From the NCBI RefSeq assembly GCF_947497285.1, contig NZ_CANMFT010000008.1, positions 124,001-188,000 on the forward strand: a DNA stretch of 64,000 nucleotides, read 5' to 3'. Under the pieces are notes generated by a model. The model did no database searches, was not told the origin of the DNA, and was given only the letters and a program-made list of their open reading frames with translations. Below are positions 8,723 through 17,644 of the stretch, piece by piece. The stretch is from an uncultured Aliiroseovarius sp. (GTDB taxonomy: Bacteria; Pseudomonadota; Alphaproteobacteria; Rhodobacterales; Rhodobacteraceae). Numbering within the stretch: the stretch's first letter is position 1; the number at the start of each line of letters is the position of its first letter. Both the position numbers and the translations under genes were made by a program.

Positions 8723-9943
8723 TTGACATTCATTGACCGGCGACAAGAACAACGCCCCAAGACAGGCGCCGCCCCCTTTCGGTTGGACGAGGTATTTTAT
8801 TCTCGCACAGACAAACGAGGGATCATTCAATCCGGGAACTACGTCTTTCGTCGGGTCAGCGACTATGACTGGCCTGACCTGATCGGCGCGCCCCATAAAA
8901 TCGTGCGCCACCCGGACATGCCGCGAGGTGTCTTCCACTATTTCTGGACCCGGATCGGGCAAGGTGACCCCTTTGGCGCCTATGTTAAGAATTTGGCGCG
9001 TGACGGCCTTCACTATTGGGTTTTTGCGGTCGTTTTGCCGCTGGGTGACGGGTATCTGTCGGCACGGATCAAGCCCTCGAGCCCGTTGTGGCGAAAGATG
9101 GAAACGGTCTATGCCGACCTTTCAGCGGCGGAAAAGTCGGACAAGCTAGCGCCCGACGACAGCGCGCAGCACCTGCTGGGGCAACTCGCTGATCTGGGCT
9201 TTGCCAGCTATGACCAGTTTGCCGCCATTGCCTTGGCCGAAGAACTGACCTGCCGCGATCTTGCTCTGACAGGTGCTGCGGACCCGCATCTGCAAGCCAT
9301 GAAGGCGACGTTCGAGGCCGCGCGCAATATGGCCGCCGAAACCCAAGCGTTGATCCACGATTTCGAAGGGATGCAGACCATTCCACACAATCTAAGGGTC
9401 ATCGCCTCGCGTCTGGAACCCACAGGCGGACCGATTTCCACGCTATCGCAGAACTATGGCACCATGTCGCGCGAAATGTCGGGATGGTTTGAACACAACG
9501 TGCTTGGCCCGAAAAGCGACTTTTCCAAGATCACGGGCACGGTCGCGACCTCGTTGTTTCTGACCGGGATGGTCAGAGTCTTGGCAGAGTGCGAGGCGCA
9601 GATGCGCCATGAGCAACGCAAGCTCGGACATCAGGACGCAAGCGAAGAACATGCGCAATTGATCGCCGCGACGAAAGCCTACCAGACCCTGGCCCATGAG
9701 GGTTTGATGCAGGTGCGCAGGGAAACCAGACGCATTCTGGACGCCTGCAAGGTGATGAACCGCTATGTGCTTGGGCTAAGCTCGACACGCATCATGTGCA
9801 AGATCGAAAGTGCGCGCTTGCAGGAAGGGGGCATTGGGCTGGCAGACATCATCCAACAGCTAAAGCTGTTTCAGGAACGGGTCACAGCGCGGCTTGAGGC
9901 GGTCGAGGCCAAGGCGCATATCATAGCGCTGACCCGTGACTGA
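8723..9943 (+). CDS. PAS-domain protein, aerotaxis receptor (Aer)-like sensor module
   Basis: Protein of 406 residues. Residues about 20-125 are a PAS domain of the Aer type (SGNYVFRRVSDYDWPDLIGAPHKIVRHPDMPRG... FGAYVKNLARDGLHYWVF), which in Aer binds FAD and senses redox state. The remaining 280 residues are predominantly helical, with no membrane segment and no recognisable methyl-accepting hairpin. The start is TTG 8723, since an in-frame TAA precedes it and the first ATG would delete half the PAS domain; the ribosome site is weak. A TTAACCGAT sequence at 8628, near a CtrA half-site, lies upstream. Likely a soluble signalling protein that feeds motility or another output; the partner is unknown. 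Confidence 0.78.
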   Translation: MTFIDRRQEQRPKTGAAPFRLDEVFYSRTDKRGIIQSGNYVFRRVSDYDWPDLIGAPHKIVRHPDMPRGVFHYFWTRIGQGDPFGAYVKNLARDGLHYWVFAVVLPLGDGYLSARIKPSSPLWRKMETVYADLSAAEKSDKLAPDDSAQHLLGQLADLGFASYDQFAAIALAEELTCRDLALTGAADPHLQAMKATFEAARNMAAETQALIHDFEGMQTIPHNLRVIASRLEPTGGPISTLSQNYGTMSREMSGWFEHNVLGPKSDFSKITGTVATSLFLTGMVRVLAECEAQMRHEQRKLGHQDASEEHAQLIAATKAYQTLAHEGLMQVRRETRRILDACKVMNRYVLGLSSTRIMCKIESARLQEGGIGLADIIQQLKLFQERVTARLEAVEAKAHIIALTRD

Positions 9944-9975
9944 CAGGGCGTGGCGAGAGGCGCACTGACCCAACT

Positions 9976-10995
9976 TCAGGCGTCTGAAACACCCGCTTCG
10001 GCAAAGGTCGCCATGCCGGAATGGCAAGCCACTGCGCCTTGCAAGATGCCAATGGCAAGTGCGCCACCCGACCCTTCGCCCAACCGCATCCCCATGGACA
10101 GAAGCGGCGCCTTGTTCAACGCGGCCAGCACCTGACCATGCGCCGCTTCGGCCGACACGTGACCTGCCACCACATGATCCAGCGCGGTCGGGGATATCGC
10201 ATTGAGGCAGGCAGCCGCGGCCGAGCAGATGAACCCGTCAAGGATGACCGGAATGCGGTCGACACGCGCGCGCGCCATGGCTCCGGCCATGGCCGCCACT
10301 TCGCGACCGCCAAGGCAGCGCAGCGCCTCTATCCCGCTGCCTTTCGCCATTGGGTTCGCCTGAAGCCCCGCGCCGACAACCCGCGCCTTTAGGTCAAGAC
10401 CAGCGTCGTCGACACCCGTGCCACGCCCCACCCAGTCCTCAGGCGCGCCTCCGAACAGCGCGAAGGCGATTGCCGCCGCCGAGGTCGTGTTGCCGATACC
10501 CATCTCTCCGGTGACCAGCAGGTCAGTCCGCCCATCGACAGCGTTCCAGCCGATTGCCAATGCGTCCAGCAGATCAGCTTCGTCCATCGCGGGTCCACGG
10601 GTGAAATCTGCCGTTGGTGCATCCAGAGACAGCGCATGGACATCCATTTTCGCGCCGAACGTTTTGGACAATTGGTTGATGGCCGCACCGCCATGTTGAA
10701 AATTCAGCACCATTTGTTCGGTCACTTCGGCCGGGAAAGCAGATACCCCTTGTGCCGTGATCCCGTGATTGCCAGCAAAGACAATCACTTGTGGCGCATT
10801 GACCGCAGGGCGACCGGTGCCACGCCAGCTGCCATACCAAATCGCCAAATCCTCTAACCGTCCCAACGCGCCGGGGGGTTTGGTCAGTTGGCCATTACGA
10901 TCCTGCGCAGCAGCGCGGGCGTCGCTGTCCGGGTCTGGCGCTCCCAATAGCACCGCTTCAAATTCCAAGAGCGAGGCGAAAGGCGGCGTGGTCAT
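9976..10995 (-). CDS. cobT: Nicotinate-nucleotide--dimethylbenzimidazole phosphoribosyltransferase
   Basis: Makes alpha-ribazole phosphate from nicotinate mononucleotide and dimethylbenzimidazole for the lower ligand of cobalamin. Length 339 is normal. Family signatures: [15 protein letters not shown] near residue 40, [31 protein letters not shown], and the C-terminal [13 protein letters not shown], which holds the catalytic Glu. The track's 483-aa frame runs on through cobS on the other strand. ATG 10995 is preceded by GGGA 7 bases away and is the family start. Divergent from cobS, the next step, across about 80 bases, so both are probably driven from one short control region. Confidence 0.95.
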   Translation of the reverse strand: MTTPPFASLLEFEAVLLGAPDPDSDARAAAQDRNGQLTKPPGALGRLEDLAIWYGSWRGTGRPAVNAPQVIVFAGNHGITAQGVSAFPAEVTEQMVLNFQHGGAAINQLSKTFGAKMDVHALSLDAPTADFTRGPAMDEADLLDALAIGWNAVDGRTDLLVTGEMGIGNTTSAAAIAFALFGGAPEDWVGRGTGVDDAGLDLKARVVGAGLQANPMAKGSGIEALRCLGGREVAAMAGAMARARVDRIPVILDGFICSAAAACLNAISPTALDHVVAGHVSAEAAHGQVLAALNKAPLLSMGMRLGEGSGGALAIGILQGAVACHSGMATFAEAGVSDA

Positions 10996-11074
10996 GGCAT
11001 GATCCCGATTGATTCCCGTTGACACCCTCTTTACCCATGGCAGTGGCCCGCAACCAGACCGCAAAAGACCAAAT

Positions 11075-11869
11075 ATGACCAAACACGACACACATACCCA
11101 TGATGACGCGCCGCTGATCGACCCGGTCGATGTTCCAGCCGCGTTGGGGCTGTTGACCCGTTTGCCGATCAAGGTGGACACAACGCGCGCGGTGGCACGC
11201 GGCGCGCAGGCAGCCTGGGCGTGGCCTGTGGCCGGGCTGGTGCCCGCCGGCCTTGCGGCCGTGACCGGCTTTGCGGCATTGGGTCTGGGTGCGGGGCCAA
11301 TTTGGGCCGCGACATTAGCGGTGGGCGCGCAGGTGATGGTCACCGGAGCCATGCACGAAGACGGGCTGGCCGACACAGCGGATGGGCTGTGGGGTGGCCA
11401 AGACACAGCGCGCCGCCTTGAAATCATGAAAGACAGCCGGATCGGCGCCTATGGTGTGATCGCATTGATCTTGGCGCTTTTGCTCAGGATCAGCGCACTC
11501 GCGGCCCTTCTGCCCCTGTCCGGCGCATTCGGGGCTATTCTGGTCTGCGGGCTGGTGAGCCGGGTGCCGATGGTGATCCTGATGGCCTCGCTGCCAAATG
11601 CACGCAAGGTAGGACTGGCCCAATCCGTTGGTCGCGTTCCGGTCAAGACGGCCGGGCTTGCCACCGCTCTGGGCGGCGTGGCGACCTTGATCTTCGCACC
11701 TTGGGCGCTGCTGGCGCTGTTTTTCTGGATTGCGGTCCCGGTGTTGGCCTTGGCGGCATTGGCCAGAACGAAAATCGGCGGTCAGACCGGCGACATCCTT
11801 GGTGCCAGCCAACAGCTTTCCGAGATTGCGGCGCTGGCGGTCTTCGCGGCGCTGCTTAGTCAGACCTAA
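11075..11869 (+). CDS. cobS: Adenosylcobinamide-GDP ribazoletransferase (cobalamin synthase)
   Basis: Inner-membrane enzyme joining adenosylcobinamide-GDP and alpha-ribazole(-phosphate) to give adenosylcobalamin(-phosphate). The 264-residue chain has the family opening LGLLTRLPI, the metal-binding motif [16 protein letters not shown], and about six hydrophobic helices afterwards. The track begins at TTG 11009; ATG 11075 ([11 protein letters not shown]) is the better start because it gives the family length, though its ribosome site is weak. Divergent from cobT. Confidence 0.93.
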   Translation: MTKHDTHTHDDAPLIDPVDVPAALGLLTRLPIKVDTTRAVARGAQAAWAWPVAGLVPAGLAAVTGFAALGLGAGPIWAATLAVGAQVMVTGAMHEDGLADTADGLWGGQDTARRLEIMKDSRIGAYGVIALILALLLRISALAALLPLSGAFGAILVCGLVSRVPMVILMASLPNARKVGLAQSVGRVPVKTAGLATALGGVATLIFAPWALLALFFWIAVPVLALAALARTKIGGQTGDILGASQQLSEIAALAVFAALLSQT

Positions 11870-11879
11870 ACACAAAAAA

Positions 11880-11909
11880 CCGCCGCCCGGTGTCCCGAAC
11901 GGCGGATTT
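11880..11909. terminator. Terminator between cobS and carD
   Basis: CCGCCG (11880-11885) pairs with CGGCGG (11900-11905), with an inner CGG/CCG stem. It is preceded by AAAAAA and followed by ATTTTCTT. The flanking A and T runs allow it to work in both directions between the convergent genes. Confidence 0.8.
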
Positions 11910-11931
11910 TCTTCTGCGTCGAACGCCGCGC

Positions 11932-12438
11932 TTAGGCGGCGCGCGACATCAGCACATCGCTTACGCGTTTTTGCGCGGCCAGCTCATCCCCACCACCAAC
12001 GGCGGCGACTTCGCGGGTTAGACGCTCAAGCGCGGCTTCATAAAGCTGACGCTCGGAATAGCTTTGTTCGCGCTGATCATCCGTGCGGTGAAGGTCGCGC
12101 ACGACCTCAGCGATGGATTGCAGATCGCCCGAGTTGATTTTCTGCTCGTATTCCTGCGCCCGACGCGACCACATGGCGCGTTTCACACGGGCCTTGCCTT
12201 TCAACGTGTCCATTGCCTTCGACACTTCATCCGGGCTGGCCAAGCTGCGCATCCCGACTTCGGTCGCCTTGTGGGTCGGCACGCGAAGCATCATCTTGTC
12301 TTTTTCAAACGAAATGACAAAAAGCTCCAGCTCGATCCCGGCGACTTCTTGTTCTTCGATCGAAACGATCTTGCCAACGCCATGCGCCGGATAGACGACA
12401 AACTCGTCAGGGCGGAAATCCAGCTTTTTCTTGGTCAT
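11932..12438 (-). CDS. carD: CarD-family RNA polymerase-binding regulator
   Basis: Protein of 168 residues: an N-terminal RNAP-interaction domain of the CarD/TRCF Tudor type (FRPDEFVVYPAHGVGKIVSIEEQEVAG) and a helical C-terminal DNA-binding domain with the conserved basic-aromatic patch KARVKRAMWSRRAQEYEQKI. Family members bind the RNA polymerase beta subunit and alter open-complex stability at many promoters, notably rRNA. The track's 241-aa version adds 73 upstream codons. ATG 12438 has AAGGA about 8 bases upstream and matches the family start. It is the next gene downstream of fdxA on the same strand, across 295 bases. Confidence 0.94.
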   Translation of the reverse strand: MTKKKLDFRPDEFVVYPAHGVGKIVSIEEQEVAGIELELFVISFEKDKMMLRVPTHKATEVGMRSLASPDEVSKAMDTLKGKARVKRAMWSRRAQEYEQKINSGDLQSIAEVVRDLHRTDDQREQSYSERQLYEAALERLTREVAAVGGGDELAAQKRVSDVLMSRAA

Positions 12439-12733
12439 ACAACGCATCCTTTGCGTATTTGTTTCAGTGTGCGGTCGGAATACGCGCTGTTCGCGAAGCG
12501 AAAAGAACACCGCAGGGGGCAAACGCTCCCTTCGGGTCAATCTCATTTTCGAAACAATCTGCCATGTGGCAGGGTGGATCCCAACTGTCTGACAGGGAGT
12601 ATAGCACAAAATGCGCCCTGCAGAAAGTGCCGCAGTGCAGCAGCGCGCGTTAATCAAACCCGAACAGTAACTTAGAAGACTGACCGGCGGTCAAATACAG
12701 ATCAAAACGGGCAGAAAACCTCGGCTATTCGAA
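12439..12733. other. 295-base gap between fdxA and carD
   Basis: No coding frame with family resemblance is visible. The gap must hold the carD promoter (minus strand) and any fdxA 3' end. I see no strong hairpin with a T-run. Confidence 0.5.
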
Positions 12734-13069
12734 TCACTGCTCTGCAGGGGCTTCGGAGAAGTATTTCTGCATCTTGCCCTCTTCCCCATCGCGTTCTTCC
12801 GCGTCGGGCATTGGGTCTTTGCGTTCGATGATCACGGGCCAGAGCTCGGAATATTTGCGGTTGAACTCGACCCAGCTTTCGGTGCCCGGCTCAGTGTCTG
12901 CGCGGATCGCATCCGCCGGACATTCGGGTTCACAAACACCGCAGTCGATGCATTCATCAGGGTGAATCACCAGCATATTCTCGCCTTCGTAGAAACAATC
13001 TACGGGGCAAACCTCGACGCAATCGGTGTATTTGCAGGCGATGCAGTTATCTAGAACGACATAGGTCAT
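12734..13069 (-). CDS. fdxA: Seven-iron ferredoxin (3Fe-4S/4Fe-4S)
   Basis: Small electron carrier of 111 residues. The cluster-binding cysteines appear as [17 protein letters not shown] near the N-terminus, where the missing second Cys of the first motif gives a 3Fe-4S site, and as [12 protein letters not shown] around residue 40, a 4Fe-4S site. The acidic C-terminal extension is typical of the proteobacterial FdxA group. It follows the helicase and S4 genes on the same strand. The redox partner is unknown. Confidence 0.94.
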   Translation of the reverse strand: MTYVVLDNCIACKYTDCVEVCPVDCFYEGENMLVIHPDECIDCGVCEPECPADAIRADTEPGTESWVEFNRKYSELWPVIIERKDPMPDAEERDGEEGKMQKYFSEAPAEQ

Positions 13070-13118
13070 GTGGACACCTCAATTTGGCTTACCGCCTCCA
13101 ATATTGCAGGGCGCGCGA

Positions 13119-13550
13119 TCAATCAAGCATTCCACCACGGGAAACTGGCAAGTTGCGACGATCTTTCTTGGTTGGGCGGCCTTTGCCGTAGAATTTCTTG
13201 CCCGAGGTAAGACCTTCCGGGACAGAATTCTGGCGCGGCTGTGGTGGATCAAGATCCTCATACAGCGCCTGTGCCTCGGTGGCAGGACCACGACGAGTCG
13301 ATAGGACCTGAATACGGATCACCCGAACCTGATTGCCTTGCGGGAAGGTCAACACATCCCCGGACCCAACATTGAAGGCGGGTTTTGACACCTTGGTGCT
13401 GTTGACCCGCAAGTGGCCTGCTGAAATCAACTTGGTCGCCAACCCACGCGTCTTGAAAAACCGCGCATGCCAAAGCCACTTGTCGGCCCGCATCTTCGGG
13501 CCGTTCGAAGGGGCGGCATCACCGCCCCCTGAGTTGTCGGCCTTCACCAA
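13119..13550 (-). CDS. S4-domain RNA-binding protein, HslR-like
   Basis: Protein of 143 residues with an S4 RNA-binding domain near residues 18-80 (MRADKWLWHARFFKTRGLATKLISAGHLRVN) and a basic C-terminal tail (GKGRPTKKDRR). HslR-type proteins bind stalled 50S subunits carrying peptidyl-tRNA. The gene starts exactly where the helicase gene stops: TTG 13550 is directly after the TGA, with GTG 13547 one codon later; I cannot separate these two. The tight junction implies co-translation with the helicase. Confidence 0.88.
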   Translation of the reverse strand: MVKADNSGGGDAAPSNGPKMRADKWLWHARFFKTRGLATKLISAGHLRVNSTKVSKPAFNVGSGDVLTFPQGNQVRVIRIQVLSTRRGPATEAQALYEDLDPPQPRQNSVPEGLTSGKKFYGKGRPTKKDRRNLPVSRGGMLD

Positions 13551-16454
13551 TCAGTTCTTTTCCTTCAGCGCCAACAGAGCCGCGAACGGGTTGTCAGGAT
13601 CGATGGCTTTTTCCTTGCGCGGACCAGACTGATAGCTTTTGGGCTTGTTGTCCTGCGGTCCTTTGCGCGGACCACCCCGGCCCGGCTTGCCACCTTGCTT
13701 GCCACCGGGTTTGCCACCCTGCTTTCCACGAGGACGATCGCCCTGCGCCGCCCGTTCGCCGCGCGGTTTTCCACCGCGCGCGCGGCCAAAACCACCCCAT
13801 GTGAAGGTATAAAAGACCTCTGTTTCGGGGGCCTCTTCGCCGTCGGAAGCGGGCGCCGCATCTGTGGCAGACGTTTCCGTCGGCACCTCGGTAGGGGCTT
13901 CGGTTGGTGTCTCGGTCGGGACTTCAACCGGCACTTCAACCGGCGCTTCGGCCGGCACTTCAGTGGGGGGCGCTGCAGGTGTTTCGTTTGGCGTCTCGGT
14001 TGGCGTTTCGACAGGGGGATCACCGGCAACCGTGCTGTCAGCCGCCCCAACTGCGGGCGCTTTCACCTTCACACGCTCGGCCTTGTCAGCCTTGTAGCCA
14101 AGTCCCTGCATCAAGTCGGCAAACTGCTCCAGCGTCATGCCAGTGATCGACAGCATGTCGGCTTTCGCCTCAAACCCGCCACGGCTGTCTTCAGCGCGCA
14201 GCTGGTCGGCCAGACGTTCCAACATGTCGATCCGGATCGCACGGGCACCGGCTGGGCGGTAACCTGCCAGCAAATAGGCATGCGGGTCGACACCGCTGAC
14301 CGCAGGGATCGTCACCAAACCGGGCGGGGGCGATTCCGGAAACTCGGACAGGTCTTTGAACAGGCTGTCCAGCACCAGACGCAGACGCGTCGGCGCGGGT
14401 TTCAGCAGCAAAGGCATGAAGATCGTGAACTGGCCGAACCGGACGCCATGCTTGCGCAATGCCGCGCGGGCATCCTGATCCAACTCTTTCACTTCCTGCG
14501 CCACCTGATCGCGCGGGATAATGCCCAACGCCTCGATCATGCGGAACCCAAAACCCCGGGCCAGACCGGTCAGCGTCTCGTCTTTTTCGATGGTGGTCAG
14601 CGGCTCGAACAGCGCCTGCACCTTGCGGTCGATGAAGTGCTGAAGGCGGCGGGTGACCTTTTCAGCGACATCCGTTCCGGCTTCCTCGTCAACAAAGGCC
14701 TGCACGCGCGGCTTTAGCAGCTCGTCGCCCTTGACCAGCTTACCAACGGCAAGCTCGCCCCACATCAACCCGCCCTGCTCAGTGAAATCAAGCTCGGTAT
14801 CGGGCGCGTTATAGAAACGGTCCGCACGCAGGTGGAATTCGGGCGCGAGCGCCTTCATGCTGGCCGCGCGGAGGGTTTTTGCCTCTTCCGGGCTTTGGGC
14901 GGAGTCCTGACGAAACTGGAACCCCTCCAGTCGACCAACAAATTGGCCTTCGACCGTCACTTCACCTTTGTCATTCACGTCAGCCACGAGGCTCTCCTTC
15001 TGTTTCAACCGCCGCAGCAACACAGAGGTGCGGCGATCTACAAATCTTTTGGTCAATGCGCTGTGTAGTGCATCCGACAGGCGATCTTCTACAGCACGCG
15101 CTTCGCCGCGCCAATGGGCAACATCATCCAGCCAATCGCGTCGTTGTGCAACATATGTCCATGTGCGAATATATGCCAACCGTTTGGAAAGCGTGTCGAT
15201 ATCGCCTTCGGTGCGGTCAATCCGCTTCACCTGCCGGGCAAACCAGTCTTCGCGCACGCGCCCATGTTCGTGGATGTCATTGAAAAGGCTGGTGATCAGA
15301 CCGGCGTGTTCTGCATGGCTGATACCGCGGAAATCGGGCAAGCGGCACACATCCCACAAAAGCCCGACAGAGCGCCCGTCAGTGGCGCGCGCGGCCACCT
15401 CGGCGTCTTCCGCAAGCATCTTCAGGGCCACAAGGTCATCCGCGTCCCGCGCCCGCGCCAACCAGCTGTTGGTGGTGGGCAATTCGAGTGAGCGAATAAG
15501 TGCCTGCACATTGCCAAACGCCAGATCGCCGTTACGCCAACACAGCTTGCGGATCGGCGTGAAGGAATGCGAGGTGATGGCATCGGCCATCTCATCGGAA
15601 AGCGGCGCGGCCTCGCCCGTCACCCCGAACGAGCCGTGTTTCATATAGCGCCCTGCCCGTCCGGCGATCTGCGCCAGCTCGTTGGGCGCTAGCTGCCGCA
15701 TCCGGTGGCCGTCAAACTTGGACAGGGCCGAAAACGCCACATGGTCGATATCAAGGTTCAGCCCCATCCCGATGGCATCCGTGGCGATCAGGTAGTCGAC
15801 CTCGCCGTTCTGATACATCTCGACCTGTGCGTTGCGCGTGCGGGGCGACAGCGCGCCCATGACGACAGCCACGCCCCCTTTTTGGCGACGCATCAACTCG
15901 GCAATGGCGTAAAGGTTATCGACCGAGAACCCCACGATCGCCGAGCGCCCCGGCATGCGGCTGAGTTTCTTAGAGCCGGAATGAACCAACTCGGAAAACC
16001 GCTCGCGATAGAGGAACTGCACCTCAGGCGCCAAACCCGCGATGGCGCTGCGCATCGTGTCGGACCCCATGAACAGCGTTTCCTGCGTGCCGCGCATGTG
16101 CAGCAGCCGGTCGGTGAACACGTGCCCGCGTTCCGGGTCGGCGCAAAGCTGGATTTCGTCGATGGCGACAAATTCTGCCCCGACGCCCAGCGGCATCGCC
16201 TCGACCGTCGCGACCCAATATTGCGCGCGTTCGGGCACGATGCGCTCTTCGCCAGTGACCAGCGCGACCGCATTGGGGCCACGAAGGGCCACCAGCTTGT
16301 CATACACCTCGCGCGCCAGAAGGCGCAGCGGCAAGCCAATTACCCCGGTGCGGTAGCCCAGCATCCGATCCAACGCATAGTGGGTTTTGCCCGTGTTGGT
16401 CGGGCCAAGAACGGCCGTGATCCGCGGGCCACCCCGCGCATTGTCCGAGACCAT
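13551..16454 (-). CDS. Suv3/MgpS-like DExH RNA helicase with low-complexity tail
   Basis: Protein of 967 residues. The helicase core shows Walker A GPTNTGKT, the Walker B box DEIQ, a SAT-like region and motif VI as QIAGRAGRYMKHG, the arrangement of mitochondrial SUV3 RNA helicases and their alphaproteobacterial relatives. A helical C-terminal domain follows. The last 150 residues are low complexity: a VPTETPTEAP-type stretch, then a Gly/Lys/Arg-rich stretch (GGKPGGKQGGKPGRGG) that probably binds RNA. The track start at 16502 is possible. ATG 16454 is preferred because AAGG lies 6-7 bases upstream and ITAVLGPTNTGKT follows at the usual distance. Likely works in RNA turnover or ribosome metabolism; linked to the S4 protein. 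Confidence 0.88.
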   Translation of the reverse strand: MVSDNARGGPRITAVLGPTNTGKTHYALDRMLGYRTGVIGLPLRLLAREVYDKLVALRGPNAVALVTGEERIVPERAQYWVATVEAMPLGVGAEFVAIDEIQLCADPERGHVFTDRLLHMRGTQETLFMGSDTMRSAIAGLAPEVQFLYRERFSELVHSGSKKLSRMPGRSAIVGFSVDNLYAIAELMRRQKGGVAVVMGALSPRTRNAQVEMYQNGEVDYLIATDAIGMGLNLDIDHVAFSALSKFDGHRMRQLAPNELAQIAGRAGRYMKHGSFGVTGEAAPLSDEMADAITSHSFTPIRKLCWRNGDLAFGNVQALIRSLELPTTNSWLARARDADDLVALKMLAEDAEVAARATDGRSVGLLWDVCRLPDFRGISHAEHAGLITSLFNDIHEHGRVREDWFARQVKRIDRTEGDIDTLSKRLAYIRTWTYVAQRRDWLDDVAHWRGEARAVEDRLSDALHSALTKRFVDRRTSVLLRRLKQKESLVADVNDKGEVTVEGQFVGRLEGFQFRQDSAQSPEEAKTLRAASMKALAPEFHLRADRFYNAPDTELDFTEQGGLMWGELAVGKLVKGDELLKPRVQAFVDEEAGTDVAEKVTRRLQHFIDRKVQALFEPLTTIEKDETLTGLARGFGFRMIEALGIIPRDQVAQEVKELDQDARAALRKHGVRFGQFTIFMPLLLKPAPTRLRLVLDSLFKDLSEFPESPPPGLVTIPAVSGVDPHAYLLAGYRPAGARAIRIDMLERLADQLRAEDSRGGFEAKADMLSITGMTLEQFADLMQGLGYKADKAERVKVKAPAVGAADSTVAGDPPVETPTETPNETPAAPPTEVPAEAPVEVPVEVPTETPTEAPTEVPTETSATDAAPASDGEEAPETEVFYTFTWGGFGRARGGKPRGERAAQGDRPRGKQGGKPGGKQGGKPGRGGPRKGPQDNKPKSYQSGPRKEKAIDPDNPFAALLALKEKN
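13862..14030 (-). repeat. Degenerate repeat encoding Pro/Thr/Glu-Val units
   Basis: Repeated units around ACTTCAACCGGC / GTCTCGGTTGGC within the helicase tail encode PVEVP, PTETP and PTEAP blocks. The nucleotide copies are imperfect. This is a low-complexity linker between the folded helicase and the basic tail. Confidence 0.7.
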
Positions 16455-16508
16455 GTTCTGCCTTTCCCGTCGCTGTTCGGCAGGCGCGCCCGCGCGCGCC
16501 ATTTCCGA

Positions 16509-17138
16509 TCAGATATCCTGCCCGTCCGCCGCTTCAAGCCGCTGAACGGCCTCTTTTACGTCGGGGTTGCGGGGATGTATAGCAAGCGAGAGGCGATAGG
16601 CATCCAGCGCGCGGCGTGGGTCGCCCAGATCCTCCATGATGATGCCCAGCCCGGTCAGTGCTGCGAAATGGCGCGGCTCCAACGCCAGTGCACGGGCGAT
16701 ATCATCCAGCGCCAACCCCAGCCGACCCGCCCGATAGAAGGCTGTGGCGCGGGCGTTCCATCCTTCGGCAAAGTCCGGCGCGTGATCTGTCAACGCGCTC
16801 AGATGCTCGATTGCAGCCTCAAGGTCGTCGCCCTCCATCGCCTTGCGCCCCCGCGCCAAAAGCAGGTCCAGCGCGTCGGAGCCTGACTTGGACCAAAGCT
16901 CCCAGACCTCGTCCTCCAACGCTTGCCAGTTGCTGTCATCGGCCTGACGCAAAAGCGCCAAAAGGCGATCCAGTTCGCTCTGACCTTCCCCCGTGATCAA
17001 TTCAGAGGACACCGACTGGCTGTCCCCCAGATCCGTTCCTTGTGCCAAAAGCGCACCAGAGGATCCGCCCAGACAGGTGATCATCGCCAAGGCGAACAGG
17101 CTGTTGAAGTTGCAGGCGGTCAGAATGCGGCAGGTCAT
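16509..17138 (-). CDS. Exported TPR-repeat protein
   Basis: Protein of 209 residues: an N-terminal hydrophobic segment (FNSLFALAMITCLGGSSGALLAQG) that fits a signal peptide, a helical middle, and two to three tetratricopeptide repeats (AIEHLSALTDHAPDFAEGWNARATAFYRAGRLGLALDDIARALALEPRH and the next 34 residues). Probably a periplasmic scaffold; partner unknown. The start is uncertain: ATG 17138 has no clear ribosome site, and an internal Met at residue 19 would shorten the signal peptide. It lies upstream of the helicase on the same strand, and the helicase's alternative start almost touches its stop. Confidence 0.82.
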   Translation of the reverse strand: MTCRILTACNFNSLFALAMITCLGGSSGALLAQGTDLGDSQSVSSELITGEGQSELDRLLALLRQADDSNWQALEDEVWELWSKSGSDALDLLLARGRKAMEGDDLEAAIEHLSALTDHAPDFAEGWNARATAFYRAGRLGLALDDIARALALEPRHFAALTGLGIIMEDLGDPRRALDAYRLSLAIHPRNPDVKEAVQRLEAADGQDI

Positions 17139-17321
17139 ACGTCAAGTTAACGCCATGCCGGGGCCGGTAACAGACACTTTCCCGTGCAAACGGCAGGTTT
17201 TCGCCCGTCTGATGGTTCCCACACGTCACTTCGGCCGAAAAGCCGTTTACGCCCGCGTCAACGCTGCGTTAGCATTCAGATGATACAAAAGCCCTGTCGG
17301 GCACCAATCGGAGGATTACAC

Positions 17322-17612
17322 GTGAGTGACGTGATCAATAAGGCTGTGGCTTCGCTGAACGAGAAGATGAGCGATGGGTTTGACGGCGGAACTGCCAAAT
17401 TCGTGATCGAAGGCGAAGGCGCGATCATTGTGGATGGAAGCGGCGCACGCGCAGGCGATGACGACGCAGATGTCACTCTGACGGCCGATGCTGGCGTGTT
17501 TCAGGACATGCTGTCGGGCGAAATGAACCCGACCACTGCGTTCATGACTGGCAAACTGTCGGTCGATGGCAACATGGGACTGGCCATGCAACTTGGCGCT
17601 GCGTTGGGCTAG
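17322..17612 (+). CDS. SCP2 sterol-binding domain protein
   Basis: Protein of 96 residues, entirely an SCP-2 domain (GTAKFVIEGEGAIIVDG... DADVTLTADAGVFQDMLSGEMNPTTAFMTGKLSVDGNMGLAMQLG). The fold binds lipids such as fatty acyl chains; bacterial ligands are mostly unknown. The start is GTG 17322, with GGAGG 8 bases upstream; the track's 142-aa form adds unrelated codons. It stands 32 bases ahead of a lysophospholipase-like gene, so a shared lipid-related role is likely. Confidence 0.9.
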   Translation: MSDVINKAVASLNEKMSDGFDGGTAKFVIEGEGAIIVDGSGARAGDDDADVTLTADAGVFQDMLSGEMNPTTAFMTGKLSVDGNMGLAMQLGAALG

Positions 17613-17644
17613 AATGGTCTGACAAGGGTCAATCGGGGGGCGAG

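Noticed and set aside
13862-14030. The repeat in the helicase gene as a mobile or CRISPR-like array
   Set aside because: Units are imperfect, without spacers, and keep the reading frame. It is a low-complexity protein segment.
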